The position numbers were made by a program, and so were the translations under genes. DNA of 28,871 bases from DASVHF01 sp036382695 (lineage in GTDB: Bacteria; Patescibacteriota; Microgenomatia; Woykebacterales; RBG-16-39-9b), in NCBI GenBank assembly GCA_036382695.1, contig DASVHF010000037.1:1-28871 (forward strand). The letters are read 5' to 3'. The stretch's first letter is position 1. Every line of letters starts with the position of its first letter. The notes under the pieces are model-generated. The model made no database searches and was not told where the DNA came from. It saw only the letters and a list, made by a program, of their open reading frames with translations. Positions 14,872-23,442 of the stretch are shown in pieces.

Positions 14872-15423
14872 ATGAGTAGAGTTGGTAAAAAACCGGTAAA
14901 TCTACCTGAGAACGTTCAAGTAGAAATAGACCATAAAGTGGTTGTTAAAGGGCCATTGGGAGAACTTTCTGTGGGATTGCCAAAAGAAATAAAAGTGGAG
15001 AAAAAAGAAAATAATCTTTTCATTTCCCGTAGGAATGAGAGTAAGGAGGCAAGGTCGCTGCATGGATTAATGAGAAGTTTGATTGCTAACATGGTTGAGG
15101 GAGTAACATCTGGGTTTAAAAAGACACTTGAGCTTTCTGGAATTGGTTTTCGTGCTAATCTCGCTGGAAGTAAGCTAGTTTTGTCTGTGGGGTTTTCTCA
15201 TCCGATTGAAGTAGAACCGCCAGAAGACATAACCTTTGCGATTTCGGGAAATAAAGTTACGGTTAGTGGTATAAATAAAGAATTGGTTGGTAGAATATCA
15301 GCACAGATACGAGCAATTCGACCGCCGGATGTGTATAAGGGTAAAGGTATTAGATATGAAGGTGAGGCTGTTCGACGCAAACCTGGTAAAGCTGCCAAAG
15401 TAGGTGTGGGAGGATCTGGCTAA
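14872..15423 (+). CDS. rplF: 50S ribosomal protein L6 (uL6)
   Basis: L6 sits near the sarcin-ricin loop at the factor-binding site. The 183-aa product has MSRVGKKPVNLPENVQVEI, VVKGPLGELSV, LHGLMRSLIANMVEGVTSGFKKTLELSGIGFRA and the C-terminal IRAIRPPDVYKGKGIRYEGEAVRRKPGKAAKVG. The two L6 repeats and the PPDVYKGKGIRY signature are intact. It follows rpsH after 45 nt, and rplR starts 1 nt after its stop. Confidence 0.97.
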   Translation: MSRVGKKPVNLPENVQVEIDHKVVVKGPLGELSVGLPKEIKVEKKENNLFISRRNESKEARSLHGLMRSLIANMVEGVTSGFKKTLELSGIGFRANLAGSKLVLSVGFSHPIEVEPPEDITFAISGNKVTVSGINKELVGRISAQIRAIRPPDVYKGKGIRYEGEAVRRKPGKAAKVGVGGSG

Positions 15424-15424
15424 C

Positions 15425-15769
15425 ATGAATAGGCAGGCGCGTATCTTACGAAAAAAAAGCATAAGAGCAAAAGTGAAGGGTAATCAGCAGCGCCCACGGC
15501 TAAACGTCTTTCGTTCCAGCAAACATATTTACGCCAGTTTAATAAATGATCAAGAGGGGAAGACGATGACTGCAGCGAGTGAGAAAGATATTCAAAGCGC
15601 AAGTGAATTATCTAAAACAGAAAAGGCTTATCTAGTAGGAAAAGCTATCGGCCAGAAAGCTACTAAAAAGGGTTTTAAAAAAGTAGTATTTGACCGCAGC
15701 GGCTTCTTATATCACGGTAGAGTAAAAAAGCTAGCCGAAGGTGCCCGAGAATCCGGACTTAAGTTCTGA
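15425..15769 (+). CDS. rplR: 50S ribosomal protein L18 (uL18)
   Basis: L18 binds 5S rRNA in the central protuberance. From ATG 15425 the product has 114 aa: [98 protein letters not shown]. An open frame from 15404 would add 7 residues but overlaps rplF, and the ATG has a GGAGG (15409-15413) upstream. Length is typical. Confidence 0.96.
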   Translation: MNRQARILRKKSIRAKVKGNQQRPRLNVFRSSKHIYASLINDQEGKTMTAASEKDIQSASELSKTEKAYLVGKAIGQKATKKGFKKVVFDRSGFLYHGRVKKLAEGARESGLKF

Positions 15770-15780
15770 GTGGAGGAACT

Positions 15781-16389
15781 ATGAACGAATACACAGGCGA
15801 AAAAGAATTTGAAGAAAAAATTGTTCAGGTAAACCGAGTTTCAAAAAAAACAGCCGGAGGAAACAAAATTGGGTTTTCTGTTTTGGTTGTTGTGGGCGAT
15901 AAAAACGGTAATGTTGGGGTTGGCTTGGGTAAGGCCCCAGGAGTACAAGATGCGATTAAAAAAGGTGCAAATTATGCAAAAAAACACATGATCTCCGTTC
16001 CAATGGTAGGGACTACGATTCCACACGAAGTTTTTGTCAAGAGAGGAGCTGCCAAAGTTTTACTGAAGCCAGCATCTAGAGGTACCGGAGTAATCGCCGG
16101 CGGTGCGGTGAGAGCAGTAGTTGAAGCAGGTGGTATCCGTGATATATTGTCAAAAGTACTTGGTACCTCTAATCAAGCATCGAATGTCTACGCTACACTA
16201 GAGGCTCTAAAGATGCTCGCGTCGATCGAGAAAAAGAAAGCCAGGGGGTGGTTGATAGAAGATAAAGTTGTTAGTTCGAAAGAGAAAAAAATAGTGAGAT
16301 CAAAAAGCGGTGCTAAGGAAAAACCAGGTACCAGAAAAAGAAAGAGCCCAGAGACAAAAAAGAAAATCGACATAAAGAAAAAACCATGA
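15781..16389 (+). CDS. rpsE: 30S ribosomal protein S5 (uS5)
   Basis: S5 takes part in decoding fidelity and mRNA entry. The 202-aa product has [53 protein letters not shown], then [55 protein letters not shown]. The region after about 165 is a Lys/Arg-rich low-complexity tail that most homologues lack. A GGAGG lies before the ATG. rplO follows after only 13 nt, so there is no room for rpmD, which normally sits here. Confidence 0.97.
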   Translation: MNEYTGEKEFEEKIVQVNRVSKKTAGGNKIGFSVLVVVGDKNGNVGVGLGKAPGVQDAIKKGANYAKKHMISVPMVGTTIPHEVFVKRGAAKVLLKPASRGTGVIAGGAVRAVVEAGGIRDILSKVLGTSNQASNVYATLEALKMLASIEKKKARGWLIEDKVVSSKEKKIVRSKSGAKEKPGTRKRKSPETKKKIDIKKKP

Positions 16390-16402
16390 GAAGGTTTCAT
16401 AC

Positions 16403-16846
16403 ATGAAATTACACGAACTCTCAAAGATTAAGACAAAAAAAGCCAAAAGACTCGGCCGAGGTGAATCCTCTGGTAAAGGAGGATCAGCTGGCCGTGGGGT
16501 AAAAGGTCAAAAACAGCGTGAGAAAGTGAAAGCTGGCTTCGAAGGAGGGCAGCTACCAATTTATCAGCGGCTTCCACAAAGACGAGGCAAAGGGAATACC
16601 CAAAAAACAAAGGCAGTTACTGTTACAACGCGTCAGTTGAATAAATTACCGGCTAATGCCGTTGTGGACGAAAAGAATTTGAGAGAAATTGGTCTAATAC
16701 CAAAAGCTGGCGGGAAGGTGAAAGTAAAAGTAGTTGCCCGTGGAGGGTTAGAAAAAAAGTTGAAAGTAAACCTTTCGGTAAGTCAAAAAGCAGCGAGGTT
16801 AATTGAAAAAGTTGGGGGAAAATTACTCAATGAGAACCCTGCTTAA
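16403..16846 (+). CDS. rplO: 50S ribosomal protein L15 (uL15)
   Basis: L15 is a late-assembling large-subunit protein. The 147-aa product has the conserved MKLHELSKIKTKKAKRLGRGESSGKGGSAGRGVKGQKQR, FEGGQLPIYQRLPQRRG, and a C-terminal VVARGGLEKKLKVNLSVSQKAARLIEKVGG. Length is normal. The 3' end overlaps the secY start by 17 nt, indicating coupling between ribosomal and translocon genes as in other spc operons. Confidence 0.97.
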   Translation: MKLHELSKIKTKKAKRLGRGESSGKGGSAGRGVKGQKQREKVKAGFEGGQLPIYQRLPQRRGKGNTQKTKAVTVTTRQLNKLPANAVVDEKNLREIGLIPKAGGKVKVKVVARGGLEKKLKVNLSVSQKAARLIEKVGGKLLNENPA

Positions 16847-18107
16847 TATTTGGAACACACCCGATCTTAGAAAAAAAATCCTTTTCACCATTCTCATTAT
16901 TGTAATTTTTAGAATTACTGCCCATATCCCAATGCCCGGGGTAGATGTTGCTACTCTCCGCGATTTTTTTTCTGGAAGCCAAATTTTTCAGCTATTGGAT
17001 ATGTTCTCTGGAGGAACGTTATTCAATTTTTCGATCATGACTCTCGGCTTAAATCCCTATATAAATGCATCTATTATCATGCAGCTATTGACCAATGTTG
17101 TACCTAAGCTTGAGGAATTGCAAAAAGAAGGTGAGTTTGGACGGGCAAAAATTAGTCAGTATACTCGCTACCTAACTGTGCCTTTGGCTTTTGTCCAATC
17201 CTGGGGTGTTTTGATTCTTCTGCAGCGATCTGGGTCAGAGATTTTAACCAATCTTGCACCACTCGAACTGGCAGCTATTATAGTTACAATGACTAGCGGG
17301 ACGATGCTTTTGATGTGGTTGGGTGAGCTTATTACCACAAACGGAGTAGGGAATGGAATTTCGATTTTAATATTTGCCGGAATTTTAGCTCGACTTCCGG
17401 TCAATTTGGGACAGACAGCTACTATTTTCAACGCGCAAAACGCTTTTAATATCGTTTTGATTCTTGCCCTTGCCCTAGTCGTAATTTCAGCAGTAGCAGT
17501 TATCAACGAAGCACACCGTAGGGTTACGGTGCAGTATGCCCGTCGGGTAAGAGGTGGACGCAGTTACGGGGGTGGTAGTAGCCATCTACCAATTCGTATA
17601 AACCAAGCTGGTGTTATACCGATTATTTTTGCCGTTTCAATAATTCTCCTCCCTGGTATGTTATCAACTTTTTTTGCCACCGCTGCCAACCCGATGATTG
17701 CAAACGCCGCTACCACAATTCGTGATCTATTCAACAACACCACCTTTTATAGCGCCTTCTATTTTGTTTTGGTTGTACTGTTTACCTATTTCTACACCGG
17801 AGTTACTTTCCAACCAAATAAAATTGCCGATGATCTGCGTAAATATGGAGGTTTTGTTCCAGGAATCCGGCCGGGACGAGCTACGAGTGATTACCTAGCT
17901 TATATTATCAACAGAATTACATTGGTGGGGGGAATATTTTTAGGCTCCATTGCGATCCTTCCGTTTATTATTACGGATGTTACTAATGTTAGTACTCTAG
18001 CTATTGGTGGTACTGGTTTGCTAATTGTTGTCTCAGTAGTACTAGAAACCGCAAAGCAGCTAGAGAGCCAATTGGTGATGAGAAGTTACGAAGGTTTCTT
18101 AAGGTAA
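16830..18107 (+). CDS. secY: Protein translocase channel subunit SecY
   Basis: SecY is the membrane channel for Sec-dependent export and membrane insertion. From ATG 16830 the product has 425 aa and the expected ten hydrophobic segments. Signatures are the N-terminal IFRITAHIPMPGVDV, the plug and TM2 region FNFSIMTLGLNPYINASIIMQLL, GNGISILIFAGIL, RRVTVQYARRVRGGRSYGGGSSHLPIRINQAGVIPIIFA and ETAKQLESQLVMRSYEGFL. A longer TTG start at 16803 would add residues inside rplO and is not favoured. secE and secG are not in the window. Confidence 0.97.
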   Translation: MRTLLNIWNTPDLRKKILFTILIIVIFRITAHIPMPGVDVATLRDFFSGSQIFQLLDMFSGGTLFNFSIMTLGLNPYINASIIMQLLTNVVPKLEELQKEGEFGRAKISQYTRYLTVPLAFVQSWGVLILLQRSGSEILTNLAPLELAAIIVTMTSGTMLLMWLGELITTNGVGNGISILIFAGILARLPVNLGQTATIFNAQNAFNIVLILALALVVISAVAVINEAHRRVTVQYARRVRGGRSYGGGSSHLPIRINQAGVIPIIFAVSIILLPGMLSTFFATAANPMIANAATTIRDLFNNTTFYSAFYFVLVVLFTYFYTGVTFQPNKIADDLRKYGGFVPGIRPGRATSDYLAYIINRITLVGGIFLGSIAILPFIITDVTNVSTLAIGGTGLLIVVSVVLETAKQLESQLVMRSYEGFLR

Positions 18108-18116
18108 AGCTTTAAA

Positions 18117-18674
18117 ATGAATATCTTAGTCTTTGGAGCTGCCGGTTCTGGAAAAAGCACTCACGCAAAATATATAACCGACAAACTTGGAATACCTTAT
18201 ATATACACAGGAGATCTTTTTCGAGAGCTAGAAAAGGAGGATTCAGAAAGAGGAGAGAAAATTCGGCAGTTGATGGGGCAGGGGGTAATAATACCAAATG
18301 GAATTTCGATTCCAGCTTTTAATGAATACTTGGGAAAATTTGATATTTCCAAGGGAGTGGTGCTCGATGGTTATCCTAGAAATCTAGACCAGGCTCAGTC
18401 TCTGCCGATACCGATCGATCTTATAACTCATATTACTTTACCTGAGGATGTGGCAATAGCACGTTTGAAGCAGAGGGGGCGCTGCGACGATACACCAGGG
18501 GCGATAAAAAAACGATTGGATTTGTTCAAAGAACAGACAAAACCAATATATGAGTTTTATAAAAATAGAGGAGTAGAGATTGTCGAAATAGACAATTCGC
18601 CACCGGTAGAGGTAGTTAGGGGATCAATCGATGATATACTTAAAGACGAAGGAAGAGATAAAGTTAATACATAA
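18117..18674 (+). CDS. adk: Adenylate kinase, short-LID form
   Basis: Adenylate kinase interconverts ATP + AMP and 2 ADP. The 185-aa protein has the P-loop GAAGSGKST (7-15), the AMP-binding TGDLFRE (31-37) and DGYPRN (84-89), and the arginine-rich RGRCDDTPGAIKKRL (120-134). The usual bacterial LID insertion of about 30 residues between the two arginine motifs is missing, and no zinc CxxC pair is present, so this is the short form. Nucleoside specificity is inferred from context (secY-adk-map). The 3' end overlaps map by 44 nt. Confidence 0.93.
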   Translation: MNILVFGAAGSGKSTHAKYITDKLGIPYIYTGDLFRELEKEDSERGEKIRQLMGQGVIIPNGISIPAFNEYLGKFDISKGVVLDGYPRNLDQAQSLPIPIDLITHITLPEDVAIARLKQRGRCDDTPGAIKKRLDLFKEQTKPIYEFYKNRGVEIVEIDNSPPVEVVRGSIDDILKDEGRDKVNT

Positions 18675-19383
18675 AGCTGGCCAAATAGCAGCGGCAGCGA
18701 TGAGAGAAGTTGCTGGAAATATTCGCCCGGGAGTAAAAAGTAGCGATCTAGACAAAATTGCAGAGAATAAAATTAGGCAGTTAGGTGCGGAAAGTTCTTT
18801 TAAAACAGTAGATGGTTATAAACACAGTATTTGTACTACACCAAACGAACTGGTAGTGCATGGGATTCCGGGAGATTATGTTTTGCGTAACGGCGATATC
18901 TTGGGGGTGGATTTGGGAGCTTACTACAAAGGTTTCCATTCGGACATGGCTCAAACTTTCCCTGTAGGGCAGGTCAGCGAAGAAAGGGAAAAATTTTTAA
19001 AAGTAGGAAATCTGGCACTTAAGGGGGCAATAAAACAGGTAAAAGTCGGTGGACGGATCGGAGATGTTAGCGACGCAATACAAACAGTGGTGGAGGGTGC
19101 TGGTTATTCAGTCGTCCGTGAGCTGGTTGGACATGGGGTTGGCCGCGAACTCCATGAAGATCCTTTGGTTCCTGGCGTTGGGAAAAAAGGAGCCGGCGAA
19201 GAGATCAAGGAGGGAGTGGTTTTAGCTATAGAAGTTATTTACAACCAAGGTCCACCTTCTATTCAACTTCTACCTGACGGATGGACAATTTCGACTAAAG
19301 ATGGTTCATATTCTGGCCTATTCGAGCGGACGCTAGCAGCGACGAAAAAAGGTCCGTTAGTGTTGACGCAGTGGGTGGCTTAA
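18631..19383 (+). CDS. map: Type I methionine aminopeptidase
   Basis: This cytosolic dimetal enzyme removes the N-terminal Met from nascent proteins. The 250-aa product has all ligands: D94, D105, H168, E201 and E232, with substrate-binding H77 (VVHGIP) and H175 (LHEDP). It begins with [17 protein letters not shown], the usual first helix, supporting ATG 18631 despite a 44-nt overlap with adk. There is no N-terminal zinc-finger or SH3 extension. The TAA stop is followed by a terminator-like hairpin and then the infA promoter. Confidence 0.97.
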   Translation: MIYLKTKEEIKLIHKAGQIAAAAMREVAGNIRPGVKSSDLDKIAENKIRQLGAESSFKTVDGYKHSICTTPNELVVHGIPGDYVLRNGDILGVDLGAYYKGFHSDMAQTFPVGQVSEEREKFLKVGNLALKGAIKQVKVGGRIGDVSDAIQTVVEGAGYSVVRELVGHGVGRELHEDPLVPGVGKKGAGEEIKEGVVLAIEVIYNQGPPSIQLLPDGWTISTKDGSYSGLFERTLAATKKGPLVLTQWVA

Positions 19384-19413
19384 TGTTAAAATCTTTGGGC
19401 GCAAAAATTGCCT

Positions 19414-19465
19414 GCCCGCCAATCTCACGGCCCATAGGTGTTACCAGGCGGGCGTATTGTTTTTT
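19414..19465 (+). terminator. Terminator-like hairpin between map and infA
   Basis: GCCCGCC (19414-19420) and GGCGGGC (19447-19453) form a 7-bp GC stem with a 26-nt loop. T6 (19460-19465) follows after a 6-nt gap. The gap weakens the call, but this is the best GC-rich stem plus T-run in the supercluster and lies just before a new -10 element. Confidence 0.5.
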
Positions 19466-19497
19466 ATATCCTGCTTTTTGTATTGCGTAAAGCGAAC

Positions 19498-19503
19498 TAT
19501 AAT
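19498..19503 (+). promoter_or_regulatory. -10 element for the infA-rpmJ-alpha segment
   Basis: A perfect TATAAT lies 31 nt before the infA ATG. I see no good -35 hexamer at 16-18 bp spacing, so it may need other contacts. Confidence 0.45.
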
Positions 19504-19534
19504 AACCTGCCGCGCACGATGTAAAAATACTTTT

Positions 19535-19774
19535 ATGGAAAAAGAAGGTTTTGAGGTTTTTGGCAAAGTTACCGAAAGCTTACCCAATACTTTGTTTCGG
19601 GTTGAAGTTGTAGAAGCGAAACTACCCCAGCTGAATGGCAAAATCCTACTTTGCCATCTTTCGGGAAAAATGAGGATGCATTATATAAAAATCTTGCCTG
19701 GGGACAAAGTAAGGGTTCAGGTTACACCGTACGATCTGACCAAAGGCAGAATTGTTTACCGAGAAAAAGGTTAG
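19535..19774 (+). CDS. infA: Translation initiation factor IF-1
   Basis: IF-1 is an OB-fold protein that occupies the A site during initiation. From ATG 19535 it has 79 aa: [20 protein letters not shown], then [41 protein letters not shown], an excellent family match. It is slightly longer than typical IF-1 (about 72 aa), with extra residues in the loop after RVEV ([12 protein letters not shown]). The longer frame upstream overlaps the promoter and is rejected. Confidence 0.96.
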   Translation: MEKEGFEVFGKVTESLPNTLFRVEVVEAKLPQLNGKILLCHLSGKMRMHYIKILPGDKVRVQVTPYDLTKGRIVYREKG

Positions 19775-19786
19775 TAGGAGAACTTT

Positions 19787-19900
19787 ATGAAAGTTCAGGC
19801 TTCGATTAAGAAAAGGTGCGCGAAGTGCCAGATAGTTAGACGTCATAGGCGTCTATATGTTATATGCGAAAACCCGCGGCACAAGCAACGTCAGGGTTAG
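19787..19900 (+). CDS. rpmJ: 50S ribosomal protein L36 (bL36), zinc type
   Basis: This 37-aa protein is [20 protein letters not shown] followed by [17 protein letters not shown]. The zinc ligands are C11, C14, C27 and H32, the standard bL36 set. A TAGGAG Shine-Dalgarno lies before the ATG. It sits between infA and rpsM as in most bacteria. Confidence 0.96.
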   Translation: MKVQASIKKRCAKCQIVRRHRRLYVICENPRHKQRQG

Positions 19901-19922
19901 TAGTTTAGCTATCGAAAAATCG

Positions 19923-19970
19923 AGCTATCAAGAATGAAAAGCCCGGTGGCTTGACAGCTTGATAGCTTTT
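19923..19970 (+). repeat. Nested hairpin in the rpmJ-rpsM spacer
   Basis: AGCTATCAAG (19923-19932) and CTTGATAGCT (19958-19967) form a perfect 10-bp stem, followed by TTT. Inside the loop AAGCC-CGGT-GGCTT (19939-19952) forms a second 5-bp hairpin. It could be a weak terminator, or a protein-binding site ahead of rpsM. Confidence 0.7.
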
Positions 19971-19981
19971 GACTAAATTAT

Positions 19982-20398
19982 ATGGCTAGGATTGTTGGTG
20001 TAGATTTACCAAACGAACGAAAAATACAATTTGCTCTCACTACAATATATGGTGTAGGACCTGCTTTGGCTAAAAAAATTGTTGAAATCGCGAAAATACC
20101 GATTGATAAAAGAGTCAAAAGTTTAACAGAAGAAGAAGTATCAAGATTACAAAAGGCGGTTGAGACCTATCCGGTGGAGGGAGATTTACGTAGAGTAGTA
20201 GCCCAAAATATTAGAAGACTTGAAGAAATCGGCTCTTATCGAGGCGTTAGACACAAGAGGGGGTTGCCTGTTCGGGGGCAACGAACCAGGAGCAATGCTC
20301 GCAGTAAGAGGGGAAAGAGACAGACCGTTGGTGCCATAAAGAAAGCAATGAGAGGCCAACTAGCACAAAAGCCCCAGGGTGAACAGAAGGGTAGTTAA
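19982..20398 (+). CDS. rpsM: 30S ribosomal protein S13 (uS13)
   Basis: S13 binds the small-subunit head and forms bridges to L5. The 138-aa protein begins [33 protein letters not shown], continues with a helix-two-turn-helix part, [36 protein letters not shown], and ends in a basic [13 protein letters not shown] tail. It is longer than the typical protein of about 120 residues, and the extra length is the C-terminal tail. rpsK follows after 5 nt. Confidence 0.97.
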   Translation: MARIVGVDLPNERKIQFALTTIYGVGPALAKKIVEIAKIPIDKRVKSLTEEEVSRLQKAVETYPVEGDLRRVVAQNIRRLEEIGSYRGVRHKRGLPVRGQRTRSNARSKRGKRQTVGAIKKAMRGQLAQKPQGEQKGS

Positions 20399-20403
20399 AA
20401 CCT

Positions 20404-20781
20404 ATGGCAAAAGCAAAAAAACAAGCAACAAAAGATTTATCGGTTGGCAAGATTTATATCAGCGCTACATTTAACAACACGCTGATAACAATTACCGATG
20501 CAAAAGGGGATACAGTTGCTTGGTCTAGCAGTGGCGCGATGGGGTTTAAAGGAGCGCGTAAATCAACCCCATACGCTGCTACTACGGCGGTAGAGACCGC
20601 AGTTAAAAAAGCAACTGCAGCAGGTGTAAGTAATGTTGAAGTGTATATAAAAGGACCAGGATCTGGTAGAGAGGCGGCAATTAGAGCTTTACGGGGAAGT
20701 GGTTTAAATATAAAAGTAATTGCAGACGTTACACCAATACCGCATAATGGCCCACGTCCTAGAAAGAAGAGGCGAGTATAG
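20404..20781 (+). CDS. rpsK: 30S ribosomal protein S11 (uS11)
   Basis: S11 lies on the platform next to the E-site mRNA. The 125-aa protein has [92 protein letters not shown]. The end reads [11 protein letters not shown] in place of the more common NGCRPPKRRRV. Length is normal. A 99-nt word-repeat spacer separates it from rpsD. Confidence 0.97.
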   Translation: MAKAKKQATKDLSVGKIYISATFNNTLITITDAKGDTVAWSSSGAMGFKGARKSTPYAATTAVETAVKKATAAGVSNVEVYIKGPGSGREAAIRALRGSGLNIKVIADVTPIPHNGPRPRKKRRV

Positions 20782-20880
20782 GAAAAAATGTCAAATGTTA
20801 AACCTCAAATGTCAAACATTTTTCGTCAGAGGTTAAATAACGGTTTGGGATTTGGAGTTTGGAATTTGGAAATTTAACTT
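20782..20880 (+). repeat. Word-repeat spacer between rpsK and rpsD
   Basis: The first half holds AAATGTCAAA words, including an AAATGT-CAA-ACATTT hairpin (20807-20821) running into T5, and an AACCTC (20801-20806) / GAGGTT pair around it. The second half (about 20842-20873) is a run of TTTGGGA, TTTGGAG and TTTGGAA heptamers. No coding potential is seen. Confidence 0.65.
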
Positions 20881-21507
20881 ATGGGTAGGTATATCGGGCC
20901 AAAATTTAAATTAGACCGCCGTGAAGGAGCCAACCTTTTTCTCAAAGGGAGAAGAAGTGGATCGGGTAAGCACCCGATTGATAAAAAAGGAGCCGTTCCA
21001 CCAGGTCAGCACGGGCAAAAGTCCTTAAGAAGGAAACGATCAGATTTTGGCCTACAACTTCGTGAGAAGCAGAAGGTCAAACGAATGTATGGAATACTGG
21101 AACGGCAATTTAGGCGTTATTTCAAGGAGGCCTCAAAGGAAAAAGGAAATACTGGAACCGCTCTTCTACGAACCCTTGAAACAAGGCTAGATAACGTTGT
21201 CTATCATCTTGGTTTTGCCCCATCGCGCGCGGCTGCTAGACAGCTTGTTACCCACGGTCACGTTCGGGTGAATGAGAAAAAAGTTAACGTGCCGTCTTTT
21301 AACGTAAGAGTCGGCGATGTGATTACTTTGGCGGCTAAGGCTCAAAAATTGCCGAGTGTTTCCGAAGCACTTGACTTAAGAGGAGAGACTCTGCCCCCAT
21401 GGATCAAGAGGCAAGGACTGGTAGGAAAAGTGGTAAGAATGCCCCAGGCGGAGGATGTAGCTAACATTGCAAATGAGCAGTTGATTATCGAGTACTATTC
21501 TCGTTAG
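20881..21507 (+). CDS. rpsD: 30S ribosomal protein S4 (uS4)
   Basis: S4 nucleates small-subunit assembly and helps unwind entering mRNA. The 208-aa product has MGRYIGPKFKLDRREGANLFLKG, PPGQHGQKSLRRKRSDFGLQLREKQKVKRMYGILERQFRRYF, and the S4 RNA-binding domain LDNVVYHLGFAPSRAAARQLVTHGHVRVNEKKVNVPSF. There is no zinc CxxC set at the N-terminus, so it is the zinc-free type. It precedes rpoA by 25 nt. Confidence 0.97.
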   Translation: MGRYIGPKFKLDRREGANLFLKGRRSGSGKHPIDKKGAVPPGQHGQKSLRRKRSDFGLQLREKQKVKRMYGILERQFRRYFKEASKEKGNTGTALLRTLETRLDNVVYHLGFAPSRAAARQLVTHGHVRVNEKKVNVPSFNVRVGDVITLAAKAQKLPSVSEALDLRGETLPPWIKRQGLVGKVVRMPQAEDVANIANEQLIIEYYSR

Positions 21508-21532
21508 AATTATTATTCTTAATGGAGGTATT

Positions 21533-22432
21533 ATGTTGGATTTAATAAAAGTGAGTCAATCTGGTAACGTACGTGAGGGGAGTATTGTTGTAGAGCCCCT
21601 TCCCCAAGGGTATGGTCTAACTTTGGGTAACGCTCTTCGGCGGGTGTTACTAGCGTCACTGCCTGGAGCGGCTATTACGCAAGTGAAGATAAACGGCGTC
21701 AAACACGAATATAGCACGATTAAAGGTGTCAAAGAGGATGTGGTAGAAGTACTATTAAATCTAAAACGCGTTCGCCTAAAGATAGAAGGAGACAAAGCTG
21801 TAAAACTTGAGATTGAAGCAAAAGGCCCTGGTGAGGTTAAAGCAAAGGATATAAAAAGCGGCGCTGGTGTAGAAATAGTCAATCCGGATCTTCATATCGC
21901 ATCGCTAACTGATGGTAAAACTAAGCTTAGCATGGACCTAACTGCAGAAAACGGTGTTGGGTTTTTACCAGTAGAGTCAAGACGATCGTTGGGCATCGGT
22001 ACGGTTCCACTTGATGCCAATTTTTCGCCGGTGTTGAGAGTTAACTATAAAGTTGAGCCTACCCGTGTAGGGCAGGTGACTAATTTCGACAAACTCACCC
22101 TTTTCATCACTACCGATAGTACTTTGACACCAGCAGAGGCGGTTAAACAAGCAGCGAAAATACTCGAAGATCACTTCAGACTATTGGTTGAGCAAAGGAA
22201 ACAGCCGGCAAAAACAAGCGAGCCAAAAAGGCTGCCCAAGATTGACAAAAACGCTTTAGTTGAAGAACTTGAACTATCTACTAGGATTACCAATGCTCTC
22301 CGGAATACGGGTATAGATACTGTTGCCAAGCTGCTCGAAACGCCAAAAGAAGATTTGGTGAAGTTAAAAAACATGGGGGCAAAGTCCATCAGTGATATTG
22401 AAGAGAAACTTAAGGAAAAAGATCTTATTTAG
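21533..22432 (+). CDS. rpoA: DNA-directed RNA polymerase subunit alpha
   Basis: The alpha dimer is the scaffold for RNA polymerase assembly. The 299-aa protein has the N-terminal domain with VVEPLPQGYGLTLGNALRRVLLASLPGAAITQVKINGVKHEYSTI and the C-terminal NFDKLTLFITTDSTLTPAEAVKQAAKILEDHF. A linker of about 25 residues leads to a C-terminal domain (about 245-299, STRITNALRNTGIDTVAKLL and LKNMGAKSISDIEEKL) with helix-hairpin-helix pattern, so UP-element binding is possible. A GGAGGT precedes the ATG. Slightly shorter than E. coli alpha. Confidence 0.97.
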   Translation: MLDLIKVSQSGNVREGSIVVEPLPQGYGLTLGNALRRVLLASLPGAAITQVKINGVKHEYSTIKGVKEDVVEVLLNLKRVRLKIEGDKAVKLEIEAKGPGEVKAKDIKSGAGVEIVNPDLHIASLTDGKTKLSMDLTAENGVGFLPVESRRSLGIGTVPLDANFSPVLRVNYKVEPTRVGQVTNFDKLTLFITTDSTLTPAEAVKQAAKILEDHFRLLVEQRKQPAKTSEPKRLPKIDKNALVEELELSTRITNALRNTGIDTVAKLLETPKEDLVKLKNMGAKSISDIEEKLKEKDLI

Positions 22433-22435
22433 CTT

Positions 22436-22972
22436 ATGAGGCATAAAGTAGCGCACAGTAAACTTTCTCGTAATACAAATGCCCGGCGTGCCCTACTAAA
22501 AAATCTGGCAACCAACCTTGTTTTGCACGAAAGAATTGTGACAACCATCGCGAAAGCGAAGGCGGTAAAACCGTTTGTTGAAAAATTAGTGACCAAAGCG
22601 AAAGACGACTCATTGGTAAACCGCCGCTATCTTCTGGGCAGATTAGGTAGGGAAGCGGTAGTCAAAAAGCTATTCGAGCTGGTTGGGCCAACATTTAAAG
22701 ACAGACCCGGTGGGTATCTAAGAATAATTAGACTTTTGCCCAGATCTGGCGACAGAGCCGAAATGGCAGTTATAGAATTTGTGGAAAAGGTTTCCGAAGC
22801 GGCTGCCAGACGGAAATTAGAAGATAAAGCTCCTAGAGTGGAGGCTAAAAAACCAAAGAGGAAAGAAGTACCGCCCGCCAAACTTAAGCAAGCATCGAAG
22901 AAAATAAGACAAGCGAGAAGTAATCAGGCAGAGAAGAAAAAAACTGCAAAAAAGAAGCCTGCTGCTAAGTGA
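22436..22972 (+). CDS. rplQ: 50S ribosomal protein L17 (bL17) with basic tail
   Basis: L17 lies at the tunnel exit. The core is typical: MRHKVAHSKLSRNTNARRALLKNLATNLVLHERIVTTIAKAKAVKPFVEKLVTKAK, then GGYLRIIRLLPRSGDRAEMAVIEFVE. The protein is 178 aa, about 60 longer than the common form. The extra C-terminus (after about 118) is Lys/Ala-rich and ends KKTAKKKPAAK, probably disordered and RNA-contacting. It starts 3 nt after rpoA. Confidence 0.96.
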   Translation: MRHKVAHSKLSRNTNARRALLKNLATNLVLHERIVTTIAKAKAVKPFVEKLVTKAKDDSLVNRRYLLGRLGREAVVKKLFELVGPTFKDRPGGYLRIIRLLPRSGDRAEMAVIEFVEKVSEAAARRKLEDKAPRVEAKKPKRKEVPPAKLKQASKKIRQARSNQAEKKKTAKKKPAAK

Positions 22973-22998
22973 GATGGTGCAATCTATTATTAAACGTT

Positions 22999-23442
22999 AT
23001 GACACAAATAGCTAAAGCAAAACCAAAAACTGAAAAAAACCACGAGGAAAAAGCCTGGTACATAATCGATGCTAAAAACAAAGTGTTGGGTCGGTTGGCG
23101 ACACGAATCGCTACCCGTTTAATGGGTAAACACAAACCTACCTGGCAGCCTTACATGGATATGGGCGATTATATAGTTGTTATAAATGCCTCAAAAGTCT
23201 CCGTGACTGGTAGAAAAGAAGAACAAAAAAAATATTTCCGTTACTCTGGTTACCCCGGAGGCTTGAAAACAGAAACGCTTAAGGATTTACGAAATAGAAA
23301 GCCCCAAGATATCATTTATCATGCAGTAGCTGGAATGCTTCCAAAAAATCGCCTGGGCTCAGCGATGTTTAAAAAACTTTTTGTTTACTCAGGCGAAAGA
23401 CATCCTCATGAGGCTCAGGAGCCGAAGGAATTAGAGGTATAA
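22999..23442 (+). CDS. rplM: 50S ribosomal protein L13 (uL13)
   Basis: L13 is an early-assembling large-subunit protein. From ATG 22999 the product has 147 aa: WYIIDAKNKVLGRLATRIATRLMGKHKPTWQPYMDMGDYIVVINASKVSVTGRKEEQKKYFRYSGYPGGLK, and VAGMLPKNRLGSAMFKKLFVYSGERHPHEAQEPKELEV. An in-frame GTG at 22969 overlaps rplQ and adds unlikely residues, so the ATG is chosen. A 15-residue polar N-terminal lead precedes the conserved domain. Confidence 0.96.
   Translation: MTQIAKAKPKTEKNHEEKAWYIIDAKNKVLGRLATRIATRLMGKHKPTWQPYMDMGDYIVVINASKVSVTGRKEEQKKYFRYSGYPGGLKTETLKDLRNRKPQDIIYHAVAGMLPKNRLGSAMFKKLFVYSGERHPHEAQEPKELEV

Noticed and set aside
19951..19979. TTGACA-N17-TAAATT as a promoter for rpsM
   Set aside because: The -10 would end 2 nt before the ATG, so transcription would start inside the gene; the TTGACA also overlaps the nested hairpin. 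Probably chance.
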